This document shows positions 1 to 9,900 of a DNA stretch of 10,824 bases, in pieces. The DNA lies in NCBI GenBank assembly GCA_013215515.1, contig JABSPC010000729.1:1-10824 (forward strand), read 5' to 3'. The stretch is from Crocinitomicaceae bacterium (GTDB taxonomy: Bacteria > Bacteroidota > Bacteroidia > Flavobacteriales_D > Crocinitomicaceae). The notes beneath the pieces were generated by a model that did not search any database, had not been told where the DNA came from, and saw only the letters and a program-made list of their open reading frames with translations. The position numbers and the translations under genes are program-made. Numbering within the stretch: the stretch's first letter is position 1; each line of letters opens with the position of its first letter.

Positions 1-2
1 AG

Positions 3-3000
3 GCGGCCTCTGCACTTGGTATGGAAATTAGTCAGGCGAAATCTCTTTTGATTCAATTATCGAATATGGGTTTCATTACATATGATTCAGAGCTAAAACG
101 AGTGTCTATAAACGATAAATTGACAACGTTCGTTGAAGCGAAAGCTGGAACTGCCGATTATGATAATATTGCCTTTGTTTCAGATTTAAGAGAAAAGGAA
201 AAACCAGCAATTCTTAGTAAATATCCTCAAAATTATATTGATTCAACTCCAGACTTACATTACCTAGATTTGATTTATGATGAGATGAATAACAAAAGGA
301 AATTAATGAAGCAATTCGCTTCCTTTGATTTGGTAACCTTGAATTTGAATATTGACGCTGTTGATGTTATTGATATTTCCAAAGGGAAACATGTTCTTAT
401 TATTCCATCGGGGAATGAGGTTTTGGTACGAAAGAATCGTGATTTTAATTTCTCGGGATGGTTTTACGCAGGAAAGCTGGAGATGGATGTAGTTGCAGGT
501 AGTTTTGAATATGAGGATTTCAAAGTCAAACTGTTTGAAACGAATGAATCCGTCTTTAGAGTAAGTCCTAGAAAGAAGGAAGACGGTCCAGGATTAGTTA
601 AGATGGTAAGCAGTATTTCAGGTATTTCAGGCGAAGTATTGATTGATGAGCCGACGAATAAATCAGGGAAGAATGGAAATCTTGATATATATCCTCAATT
701 GAGATCCACTTCCAAATCAAAAGTATTTTACAATTCAAAAGATATATTTAGAGGAGTTTATGATAGCACAAGATTTTACTATACGCTAGATACATTTAGC
801 TTGTACCGACTGAATACTTTTATTGATACATCATTGAGATTTAATGGAGAGTTAACATCTGCGGGTATTTTCCCAGTAATTAGGGAGGACATAAAGATAA
901 TGCCCGATTATTCGTTTGGGTTTTTAACACAAGCGCCAGAAGGCGGGCACAGATTTTACGGAACGGATGCCAAGTTTGAAAACAGAATATTGCTTTCTAA
1001 CAATGGACTGCAAGGAGCTGGTACAATTAACTTTATCAACTCGACGTCTATATCCAAGAGTTTACTTAGTTTCTTGCCAGATTCAACTGTTGGTGTTGTG
1101 GAATTTGTAAATCGACCTAGTGAGACAGGGGTTCAGTTTCCGCCGGTAAAGTCGGATGAAGCGTACATAACTTACGTGCCGAATAAGAACATCTTGAAAG
1201 CGAGCTCAATGCCTAAAAATGAATTAGAGTTCTTTAACGGAGAGGCAAGGCTGCGAGGGACATTACAAATCCGTCCAAATGGAATGACTGGAAAAGGATT
1301 AATGTCGTTTGAAAGAGCAACATTGATCTCTGACAGTTTCAGTTATAAGCGGTGGGATATTGATTCAGATACTGCTAGTTTTAGTTTGAAAAATGATGAT
1401 ATTGATTACGCCGAAGGTGAAGACCCACTGGCTTTTAATACAAGCAATGTTAGTTCTCACGTTTCGTTCAGGGATCGAACAGGTGTTTTTAACTCCAATG
1501 AAGGAGAGTCTGAAGTGTTCTTCCCAGTGAATCAGTATATGTGTAGAATGGATAAGTTTACATGGTTCATGGATGATTACGAAATCGAAATGGAGCGCGA
1601 AGACGATAAAGATTTAGCAATTGACGCTGGGGTTGATTTAAAAGGTCCAAACTTTTATTCAACACACCCGAAACAAGATTCACTTCAATTTAGAGCGCCA
1701 AAAGCAAAGTTCAACATTAAGCAGAAAACAATCTATTGCGATGAAGTTGAATATATTGATATCGCCGATGCAAGAATTTATCCTGATAGTATGAAAATCA
1801 ATATTAGGAAAAAAGCGAAGATTGATAAACTGGTTCATTCCAGAGTAGTAGCGAATTACGTGACTCAATTCCATAAATTCGAAGAGGCTGAAGTTCAAAT
1901 TTTAGCAAGAAGAAAGTACAAGGCGAAAGGTGTCTATTCCTACTTTGATTTGGACAGTAACGTCTTCTACATTGAAATGAATGATATTGAACCAGACAGT
2001 TCGTTTCAAACGCGAGGTTCCGGTAAAATTAAGATTGAAGAAAACTTTAAATTAAGCCCTCAATTCGATTATTATGGAAAGGTAGCCGTCCACGCGTCGA
2101 ATCAATTAATATTCTTCGATGGAGCAACTAGAATTAATCATGAATGCGATAAGTTCGATAGAAATTGGATGTCATTCTCTTCTCAAATTGACCCTAAGAA
2201 TATTCAAATTCCTGTTGAGGAAAATATGAAAGATCTTGAAGGTGGTGCAATTTCCGCCGGTATTGTTTGGCGAGATTCTCCTGTGACGGATAGCCTTGGG
2301 CTTTACCCAACATTCTTGTCTTCGCTTGTTTCGCCCAACGATCCTATTGTTATGACTGCAAATGGCTTTCTGCAATTCAATGATGCGGCAAAGGAGTTTC
2401 AGATCGGATCAAAAGAAAAGTTGATCAACAGAAAAGCGAAAGGAAATTTTATAGCGCTTCACACAGAGAGCTGTTCTATGAACGGTGATGGTGATATTGA
2501 TCTCGGAATGGATTACGGTGAGGTAGAAGTTGATGCTGTTGGAATTGTTAATTACGATCAAAACACAGGAGAAACTTCGATGAGCATTACGGCTAAATAC
2601 AAAATGAAGATTGATAAAGGTTTGCTTCAAGATGTCGCTGGGAGAATTAACGATTTAGAAGGGTTAAAACCAATGGATTTCAAGTCTACAACACTTTATC
2701 AAGCAATACTTCATTGGGATGATCTGAAAACTGCTGATGACTTTAAATCGAAGTATACAATTGAGCCCTCATCAATTAAGAAAGTACCAGGAAGTCTGAG
2801 TGATGCGGCATTTACGATAACGGGTATTCGATTGAGTTCAATTAAAACTGAAGCGCAGCAGACAGGATTAATAACTAATGTTCAGTCAGCAGTTCTTGTA
2901 AATATTTATGGTAAACCTGTGATGAAACATGTACCTTTCCGAGCTTTCTATCAACAGATTTATTCTGGTGGAGCTAACGATAAATTTTCAATGCTGATTG

Positions 3001-3206
3001 ATATCCCCGGTGGAATGGATTATATGTTCTTTTATGAAATGTCTAAGAAGGACGGTTTAATGTTGATTAAAACTGGCGATCCTGAATTTGCCGAAGCGTT
3101 GGGTGAAATGAAAGATGAAAAAAGAAAGAGTAAGAACTTTAAATACCAAGTGACAAGTAGTTCAGTGATTCGTCAGAACTTATTTGACTTGTTTGAAGAA
3201 AAATGA
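3..3206 (+). CDS. Large beta-rich conserved Bacteroidota protein of unknown function, C-terminal 1067 residues
   Basis: The frame is open to the left edge, so the ATG at 21 is an internal Met and the true start lies upstream. Residues are numbered from the codon at nt 3. The protein is dominated by short alternating hydrophobic/polar beta-strand-like segments rich in Asp, Gly, Phe and Tyr, with no visible transmembrane helix and no recognised catalytic motif. Recognisable blocks are an IDEPTNKSG-containing stretch (about 213-235) followed by an FYYTLDTF segment, an FNGE...SAGIFP block, and a YIDIADARIYPD block (about 584-595) followed by further strand-like repeats. From memory, this pattern matches very large uncharacterised proteins conserved in Bacteroidota; I cannot assign a name or Pfam family. 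The strand-rich character suggests an exported, periplasmic or outer-membrane-associated structural role, but that is inference, because the N-terminus with any signal peptide is outside the window. Its TGA stop overlaps the ATG of plsY (ATGA), indicating translational coupling. Reality of the gene is very likely; function is unknown. Confidence 0.9.
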   Translation, partial: AASALGMEISQAKSLLIQLSNMGFITYDSELKRVSINDKLTTFVEAKAGTADYDNIAFVSDLREKEKPAILSKYPQNYIDSTPDLHYLDLIYDEMNNKRKLMKQFASFDLVTLNLNIDAVDVIDISKGKHVLIIPSGNEVLVRKNRDFNFSGWFYAGKLEMDVVAGSFEYEDFKVKLFETNESVFRVSPRKKEDGPGLVKMVSSISGISGEVLIDEPTNKSGKNGNLDIYPQLRSTSKSKVFYNSKDIFRGVYDSTRFYYTLDTFSLYRLNTFIDTSLRFNGELTSAGIFPVIREDIKIMPDYSFGFLTQAPEGGHRFYGTDAKFENRILLSNNGLQGAGTINFINSTSISKSLLSFLPDSTVGVVEFVNRPSETGVQFPPVKSDEAYITYVPNKNILKASSMPKNELEFFNGEARLRGTLQIRPNGMTGKGLMSFERATLISDSFSYKRWDIDSDTASFSLKNDDIDYAEGEDPLAFNTSNVSSHVSFRDRTGVFNSNEGESEVFFPVNQYMCRMDKFTWFMDDYEIEMEREDDKDLAIDAGVDLKGPNFYSTHPKQDSLQFRAPKAKFNIKQKTIYCDEVEYIDIADARIYPDSMKINIRKKAKIDKLVHSRVVANYVTQFHKFEEAEVQILARRKYKAKGVYSYFDLDSNVFYIEMNDIEPDSSFQTRGSGKIKIEENFKLSPQFDYYGKVAVHASNQLIFFDGATRINHECDKFDRNWMSFSSQIDPKNIQIPVEENMKDLEGGAISAGIVWRDSPVTDSLGLYPTFLSSLVSPNDPIVMTANGFLQFNDAAKEFQIGSKEKLINRKAKGNFIALHTESCSMNGDGDIDLGMDYGEVEVDAVGIVNYDQNTGETSMSITAKYKMKIDKGLLQDVAGRINDLEGLKPMDFKSTTLYQAILHWDDLKTADDFKSKYTIEPSSIKKVPGSLSDAAFTITGIRLSSIKTEAQQTGLITNVQSAVLVNIYGKPVMKHVPFRAFYQQIYSGGANDKFSMLIDIPGGMDYMFFYEMSKKDGLMLIKTGDPEFAEALGEMKDEKRKSKNFKYQVTSSSVIRQNLFDLFEEK

Positions 3207-3826
3207 TCGATTTTATAGTATTTGGATTAGCAGCCTATTTATTAGGCTCTATTCCCACTGCAGTTTGGATTGGAAAAGCGAAATATGGCATTGATGTTCG
3301 AGAACATGGAAGTCATAATGCTGGAGCCACCAATACATTTAGGGTATTGGGTAAGAAACCGGGTGTGGTTGTTCTTCTAATCGACATTCTTAAAGGCTTT
3401 TCGGCTGTTTTTATACCCTTCCTATTTGACGTCGGAAATTGGGGGTCCAACGAACTTATACACGTACAATTGGTGGCAGCTCTTTTAGCGGTAATGGGAC
3501 ATGTTTTACCATTGTTTGCTGGATTCAAGGGTGGCAAGGGTGTAGCAACGTCATTGGGCGTTATCATTGGGATTCATCCCCCGGCAGCAGGAATTTGCAT
3601 AATTGTCTTTTTAATTGTTTTTATAAGCTCTAAATTTGTATCTCTAGGTGCAATGTCCGCAGCGTGCTGTTTCCCAGCACTTCTGGCCTTTTACTTTAAA
3701 GTAGATTCCGTGTGGTTGTTGTCATTTAGCTTGTTGCTATCAGCCGCGGTCATTTTTTCACACAAAAAGAACATCGGTCGACTTCTAAAAGGTGAGGAGA
3801 ACAAAATGAACCTTTTTAAGAATTAA
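3203..3826 (+). CDS. plsY: Acyl-phosphate:glycerol-3-phosphate acyltransferase PlsY
   Basis: PlsY transfers the acyl chain from acyl-phosphate (made by PlsX) to the sn-1 position of glycerol-3-phosphate, giving lysophosphatidic acid. This is the first committed step of membrane phospholipid synthesis in most bacteria, and the enzyme is a polytopic inner-membrane protein. The 207-residue length is normal for the family. Motif 1 is visible as GSIPTAVWIGK (residues 15-25) continuing into DVREHGSHNAGATN (31-44) and DILKG (61-65). Motif 2, the glycine-rich substrate-binding loop, is GH..P.F..FKGGKGVAT (99-116). Motif 3 corresponds to the KFVSLGAMSA segment. Several hydrophobic helices separate them, and the tail is basic. 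GSHN in place of the commoner GSGN is a variant I associate with Bacteroidota. The start is set by the ATGA overlap with the preceding gene; there is no Shine-Dalgarno sequence, as usual in this phylum. No T-rich terminator follows, so transcription may continue into the giant gene 45 bp downstream. Confidence 0.95.
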   Translation: MIDFIVFGLAAYLLGSIPTAVWIGKAKYGIDVREHGSHNAGATNTFRVLGKKPGVVVLLIDILKGFSAVFIPFLFDVGNWGSNELIHVQLVAALLAVMGHVLPLFAGFKGGKGVATSLGVIIGIHPPAAGICIIVFLIVFISSKFVSLGAMSAACCFPALLAFYFKVDSVWLLSFSLLLSAAVIFSHKKNIGRLLKGEENKMNLFKN

Positions 3827-3840
3827 GCGTACTTATAACC

Positions 3841-3867
3841 ACTGATTTAGGTAACTTACTCATCAGT
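3841..3867 (+). promoter_or_regulatory. Small imperfect inverted repeat just upstream of the giant gene's TTG start
   Basis: ACTGAT (3841-3846) is perfectly complementary to ATCAGT (3862-3867). An inner GGTA/TACT stem (3850-3853 with 3857-3860, one G-U pair) closes a three-base loop. The structure ends four bases before the TTG start codon and includes the in-frame TAG (3848-3850) that bounds the giant frame. There is no following T-run, so it is not a convincing intrinsic terminator. It could be a weak mRNA hairpin affecting initiation at the TTG, an operator, or chance. The rest of the 45-bp gap shows no clear Bacteroidota-type promoter (TTG/TAnnTTTG). Confidence 0.25.
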
Positions 3868-3871
3868 TGAA

Positions 3872-3937
3872 TTGAAGGTCTTAAAACATATCGCGAGTGT
3901 TTTTGTATTCCTCTTAATCACTGTATTATCTTATGCT
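3872..3937 (+). other. Signal peptide of the giant protein
   Basis: Residues 1-22 have a basic N-region (K2, K5, H6), a hydrophobic core (ASVFVFLLITVL) and an SYA|Q end that fits signal peptidase I cleavage after Ala22. There is no lipobox Cys, so a lipoprotein is not indicated. The peptide supports the TTG start and export across the inner membrane. Confidence 0.85.
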
Positions 3938-6900
3938 CAGGATAGTCAGGAGGAAATGAAAGACAAAGCCAACGCATTGTTCGAAAAGGAACAATATGTT
4001 GAGGCTACCTCTTTATATCTACGAATTTTATCATTAGAACCGCGTAGCTGTGAACTAAACTATAGGTATGGCGCATGTTTACTGTATAATTCAAACAAGA
4101 AAAAGGACGCATTAAAATACCTGAATTACAGTATTACGGATGCAGATATTGACCCCAGGGCCTACTTTTTCAGAGGTAGAGCGCTGCATCTTGATTATCA
4201 ATTTGAGGAAGCCAGAAAGCAGTATCAGGTATATCAGAAAAAATATTCTGCTAAAGCCGATGATCGCTATGATGCCGTTCGTGGCATGGCAATGTGTAAC
4301 AATGGAAAGAAATTACTCACAACGTTTACAGATATTATTGTTGCTGAGAAACAAGAAATTGACAAAGAAAGATTTTTCGATATTTATTCAGATTCTAAAA
4401 CCATTGGTGGATCCATTCTCGTGAGTGATCAATTCCAATCGAAATTGGATAAGAAGATGGGGCATTCGCCAATTGTACACTATCCACCAAATGCCAAAAC
4501 AATTTACTATTCGAGTTATGGTGAGGATTTGGCAACTGGAAAGGATATTTACATTTGTCGGAGACTTCCCAATGGGAAGTGGGGGCAAGCTCAATTGCTT
4601 CCTGGTCATGTCAATACGAATGAAGACGAGGACTTTCCATACATGCACCCAAGTGGAAACTTCTTATATTTTAGTTCTACTGGGCACAATTCAATGGGAG
4701 GTTATGATGTTTTCATGTCACGGTTAAATCATGGCGATGGAAGATTTAAATCGCCTGAGAACGTTGATTTCGCGATTAGCTCTCCGGACGATGATCTATT
4801 TTATGTTGTTGATTCTCTTTTTGAGAATGCCTATTTCGCTTCGGCGCGTCAAAGTGAAGCGGGTAAACTTCATGTTTATAAAGTAAAAGTTGTAAGAGTC
4901 CCAATTCAAGAAATTATCGTAATGGGTGAATTCGAATCTGAGATAGACCCTGGACAGAATAATATGCACGTCACACTTTTGACGCATTCAAATGGAAATG
5001 ATCTCGGCGCAATCAAGACAAATCAAAAAGGGAAATATTCATATGTGTTTCCTCAAGGTGGTAAATACGATTACATAATTACGTTGGATGATAGTGACCA
5101 AGAATATAAATTCACGGTTACACTGCCTTTCTTAGATGAGTTTAGACCATTGAAGCAAAGAATAGTTCATAGGCTAAATGAAAACGGTGAGGAAGTTATT
5201 GAAATTGAAAATCTCTTCGATGAAAGAGTAGAAGGAGGCGAAGCATTGATCGCTCAAGTGATTCGAAAGAAAGCAGAACTGAATGTAAACATCGATAATT
5301 TTAATCTTGACGAAATTGAAACTGATCAGAAGAAAGAGAAAATTCTTGCTGATCTTGGGTTCAAAGGGATGTCGCTTCGTGAAGTTGGAATTCAATTAGA
5401 AACATTAAAATTAGAGGCTACTCAAAATGGAAATACTGCCAAACGAATTGAAGCGAATTTAGGCGAAGAGATTTTAATGAAATCAAAGCGGATAGTAGAT
5501 CTGGATGGAATTGAAAAAGAACTTACGACCAAAGCGCATGAAACGGACGACCCTTTCCTGAAATACAATTTACTTAAAGAGGCGAAGCAAAAACAGACTG
5601 AAAAAGAGCTTCTAATCGGTGATATTAAGGGACTTAAAGAATTAGGGACTAAAATAGAAACGAATCTTGGAGGAGGTGCTGTCGATGATGGACCTAAAAT
5701 GGCTCAAGTTGAAGAAGAATTCAATAAACTGGTAGAAGAAGGTGATGAAGAAGGCGCACTTGAATTGTTAGTTGCCAATCAAGGCATTTTAACCCAAGTT
5801 AAATCTGGATCGCCTAATGGCATGATAGGTGAATTTGTTGATAAGAGTATTAAGATTAGAGATGATATCAAAGACTTGAGGCAAACTCAAAAGGAATATG
5901 AAGGAACCGAGCAGCAAATTGAAGCAGCGATAAGAACGCTTGAATTAAGAAAGCCTGGAGCTAGGAAAAAGGATCTTGAAAAAATAGAATCAGAAATTAC
6001 GACGAAACAAGTTGAATTGGGACTTGTTCGAGGTGGAATTAAAAAAACGAAAAAGAAAATTCAGAATTTAGAGATCGAACTGAACACGACCGAAAAGCAG
6101 CTTGCAAGTTTCCAAAACGCAATGGCTACGGAAGTTACACCAACGGTTGATCCAAATAAAATGGATGAGGCTCAAGCTGAGGTTGAGGTTATTTCTCAAG
6201 CTCCACCAACTGACTTTGAAACTGAGATTGAACAATTGGAAGAAGAGCACCCTGAATTGACGGGAGGAGCACCAATAGTTGATCATGTCGAAAAAATTAA
6301 AGGTGATAACGAATCAGAAGAGGAACGTATCCTAGCTGATCCTACCTTAACCGAGTTGGAACAAACGTATCGTTTAATTGACAACAATATAGGAACACAG
6401 AAAGAGATTCAACAGCGTGTTGTCGAAATTGAAAAGGAACTTCAAGGTGGACCCAACCCTGACTTAGAAGAGGAAAGAGAAAAGTTAATTGAAATAGGCG
6501 AGGAGCTAGAAGAAGAGACGAAAGGCTTAGAAACAAAAGCCGAAGGAATTAAGGAAACAACTCCAAACGTTGCACTTTCTCCGGGAGATGTCATTCAAGA
6601 AATCGCTCCTAATTACGAAGAGGGAATTAAGGCGATCGAAGGTAATGGAGGTTTAACTGAAGAAGAAAAGCTGACAGAAACGCTTAATGCACAAGAGGAG
6701 TTTGAAGCTAAAGTTAAGGCTGAGATCGAGGAGGTAGAAAAAAAATTGGCTGAAGACCCTACCGATCCTAATACGAACGGACGCAAACCAATTTTGGAGG
6801 AAATATTAATTCAGGTTCAGGAAGACATTACTCAAACAAAAACTAAAATTGATGAACTCCCAACTATTGTTGCTTCAACTGGGCCAACAAGGGAAGAGGT

Positions 6901-9900
6901 TATTGAAGATGTTGCACCAACTTTTGCATCAAATGTTAAGGAGATTGAAGAAGATCCAAATACGTCTCCATTGGACAAAGAAATTGCCATTAAAGGGCAA
7001 GAGGAGGAATTATTGAAAGAAGTTAAAGCGAAAATTAAAGATATTGAGAAGAAGGTTAAAAAGAATCCAGAAGATGAAGAGTCTAAAGGGATTTTAGAAA
7101 CGCTTCTGGAAGTTGAAACGGCTACTCAAACTTCAATTGAAGAGAGAGCGAAAACGATTGAAACATTACAACAAGAGACTACTCCGGTTGTGTCAACTGG
7201 ACCAACTAAGGAAGAAGTTATTGTAGATGTTGCACCAAGCTTTGCAACAAATGTTAAGGAGATTGAAGAGGATCCAAATACATCTACATTGGAGAAGGAG
7301 ATTGCCATTAAAGGACAAGAGGAAGAATTACTGAAAGATGTTCAATCGAAAATAAAAGACCTTGAGAAGAAGGTTGAAAATAATCCAGAGGATGAGGAGT
7401 CTAAAGGTATTCTACAAACGCTTGTGGAAGTTGAAGCGGATACGAAAACATCAATTGAGGAGATAGAGAAAACAATTGAGGATTTAAAACAAGGAGAAGA
7501 CCCTACTCCGATTGCAAGTAGAAGTCAAGCTAAAGAAGATGTTATTAAAGATATTGATCCTAAATACTTAGGTGCGAAAGAAGAAATAGAAGCATCTGGT
7601 GAATCACCATTTAAGAAAAAGTTGAGAATTGCAACAGTTGAAGTTGGACTTCTCGAACGATTAGTGAAAGAAAAAGGTGATCTAGAGAAAGAGATCGGTA
7701 AGAATCCTGAAAATGAAGAAGCTATTACACGACTTGTGACCGTTGAGCAACTGATAATTGAACAAGAATCAATTATTGATGAGATCAGAGCTGAAGGCCT
7801 TGAAAGCTTGACGACTAAGGATAAAGAAGACATGATCAAGGATGCTGATCCGTCGTACTTCGAAGAAATTCAAGAAGCCGGTAATCCTCAAGAAGTGATT
7901 GAACGTGAAAATGAGCTTCAAAAAGAATTGAGAAAAGAAATTGAGGAAAGAGAAAAATCGCAATTGCGTAAGTATTCTGTAAGCGTTGATTTAGAGTTGA
8001 GTTCTTTCCGTAATCTATTAGAAGATAGTAATAAGCGTGAAGAAGACACTGGTTCGGAAGTTTCCTTGGTTGATACAACTCCTGAAAGAAAAGAGGAGTT
8101 TGTCGAAGAATTAAGAGAAACTTTATTGGGAGAAAATACTAAAGCCGTAACGACCGAGTACACGAAGAAAGGTGAGCTGGAGCAGCAAGTGGAGGTTCTT
8201 GAGAAATACGAAGAAGCGATTGACACTCGAATCGGAGAAGTCGAAGAGGAAATTGAAAAAGAATCGACGCCTGAATTGGAAGAAGAACTGATTTGGTTAA
8301 AAGAGGAGAAAGAGACAGTTGTCAAGAAACGCCGCAGAGCTATGGTTTCTATTGGTGAATTGGAAACGAATGTCATAACTTCAACACTAGGAGTAACTCC
8401 AGAAGATCCTGAATTGGGAGACTTGGGAGAAAAGGAAACGGCTATCACAACGCTCTTGGAAGAGGAGATGCCTCAAAGCGAAAGAAATAAATTAACGAAA
8501 GAACTCGAAGGAGTCCAAACACGACAAGAAGAACGTGAGAACGAATTGGTGAAGGAACAGATTATCAAAAATCAGGGGCATGGTGAAAAGTTGATTGAAG
8601 AAGTAACTTCTTTAGGACCAGAAACACCTGTAGTATCTAAGGTTAAAGAACATTACGAGAAAGAAGACAAGGAAATCGAAGAAATGGTTAGTAAGGCTGA
8701 TGATGCAGATTCAGAAGCTGAAAGAAACTATTTATTGAAAGAAGCGAAGAGAAAACGTGATGATTTGAACAGAGGAGTTCAAGAGGTTATCGTTGAGGAG
8801 CAGATCAATGCTATTGAAGAAGATAAAGGCATTTCGCTTTCGTCGCCTCAAGAACTTAAAACGAAGAAAAGAAGGTTTACGATTACTATCGGTGAGTTAA
8901 CTAGAGAAATAGCCGACTTGGATGAGCAAATTAAAACGGCTAAGAAGAAAGACATTCCACAACTTGAAACGAAGCGTGTAAGTCTTGTTGCCGAAAAAGA
9001 ATTGCTTGAATCACGGTTGGAAACGATTTATAAAAAATTGGAAGAGGATTCTGGAACTCCAGCTGTAATTAGTAAGGAGGCGATGGAACAACCAATTACG
9101 TTTAATGAAGAACGAAAAATATCTGGCTCTGAGGAATATGAAGAATATCAGCCTTTAGCTGTTGCAGCACTGAAAGTTGAAATTGAAATGCGTATCTTAG
9201 ATCGAGAATTAGAAATCGAGCGAGCTGCCATTCAACGAATGATTATTGAAGAAGCCGATCAAGGCGACATAGATAAGAAAGCAGATAAAATTAAAGAGCT
9301 AGAAGAAGAACGAACTCAATTGGAACTTGACTTGACTCAGAAAAAATACACGGCTGAACAAGCATTACCTGCAAACCCAGAAGAAGTAATGAAAATGCAA
9401 AATTTAGTAGCAAGAGGGATTACACCAGTGAAAACCGCCGTAATTGCAACTGCATTATTCAATCTTCCAACAACAGGACTTGCAATTGATCCTGATGGTA
9501 CCAGCGCAAATAATGGTTCGATTGAAATTCCAGTTGGAATTGAGAATCCTACAGGGTTGGTATATAGAGTTCAGGTCGGCGCATTTTCAAAACCAATTAA
9601 ATCTTCGGTATTCAAGGAGTTCAATCCTGTATCTGGTGAGCTTATCGCCGGAACGAATGTAACGCGATATATGGCTGGTTTCTTTAATAACAGTGACTCT
9701 GTTGTGCAAGCGAGACGAGATATCCGAAGTTTAGGATATAGCGATGCCTTCGTTGTTGCCTATTGCGATGGAGAACGTATTTCATTTGGAGAAGCAAGAA
9801 GACGTGAACAAGCTGGAACTTGTGTGCCGAAGGGAACGAATGAAATAATGATGGAGGTTGCTATTAAAACTGCTGAAAAGCTTGGGATACCAATTTCCAA

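Noticed and set aside
21..23. ATG as the start of the first gene
   Set aside because: The frame remains open through the left edge and the residues before it look like normal coding sequence, so the gene starts upstream.
3313..3633. Alternative frames on both strands inside plsY
   Set aside because: PlsY motifs are unambiguous in the main frame; these are shadows.
3841..3867. Inverted repeat as a rho-independent terminator of plsY
   Set aside because: The stem is short, AT-rich and interrupted, and no T-run follows.
3956..3958. ATG as the start of the giant gene
   Set aside because: It would remove a well-formed signal peptide encoded in the same frame directly upstream; the TTG at 3872 is preferred.
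4140..4727. Two + strand frames (4140-4424 and 4425-4727) in another phase
   Set aside because: They overlap the TPR/propeller frame, which has clear domain motifs; their translations resemble nothing.
7525..7839. 104-codon minus-strand frame, also Ser/Ile-rich
   Set aside because: Same antisense composition effect within the repeat array; no recognisable domain.
6566..8074. Repeat array as a CRISPR or mobile-element remnant
   Set aside because: The units are long, in frame, coding and contiguous with the protein on both sides, with no spacers, terminal inverted repeats or target duplications.
7918..8448. 176-codon open frame on the minus strand, Ser-rich translation
   Set aside because: It lies antisense to the coiled coil. 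Glu/Lys codons (GAA, AAA) read as Ser/Phe/Leu-type codons on the other strand and rarely give stops, so this is a composition shadow.
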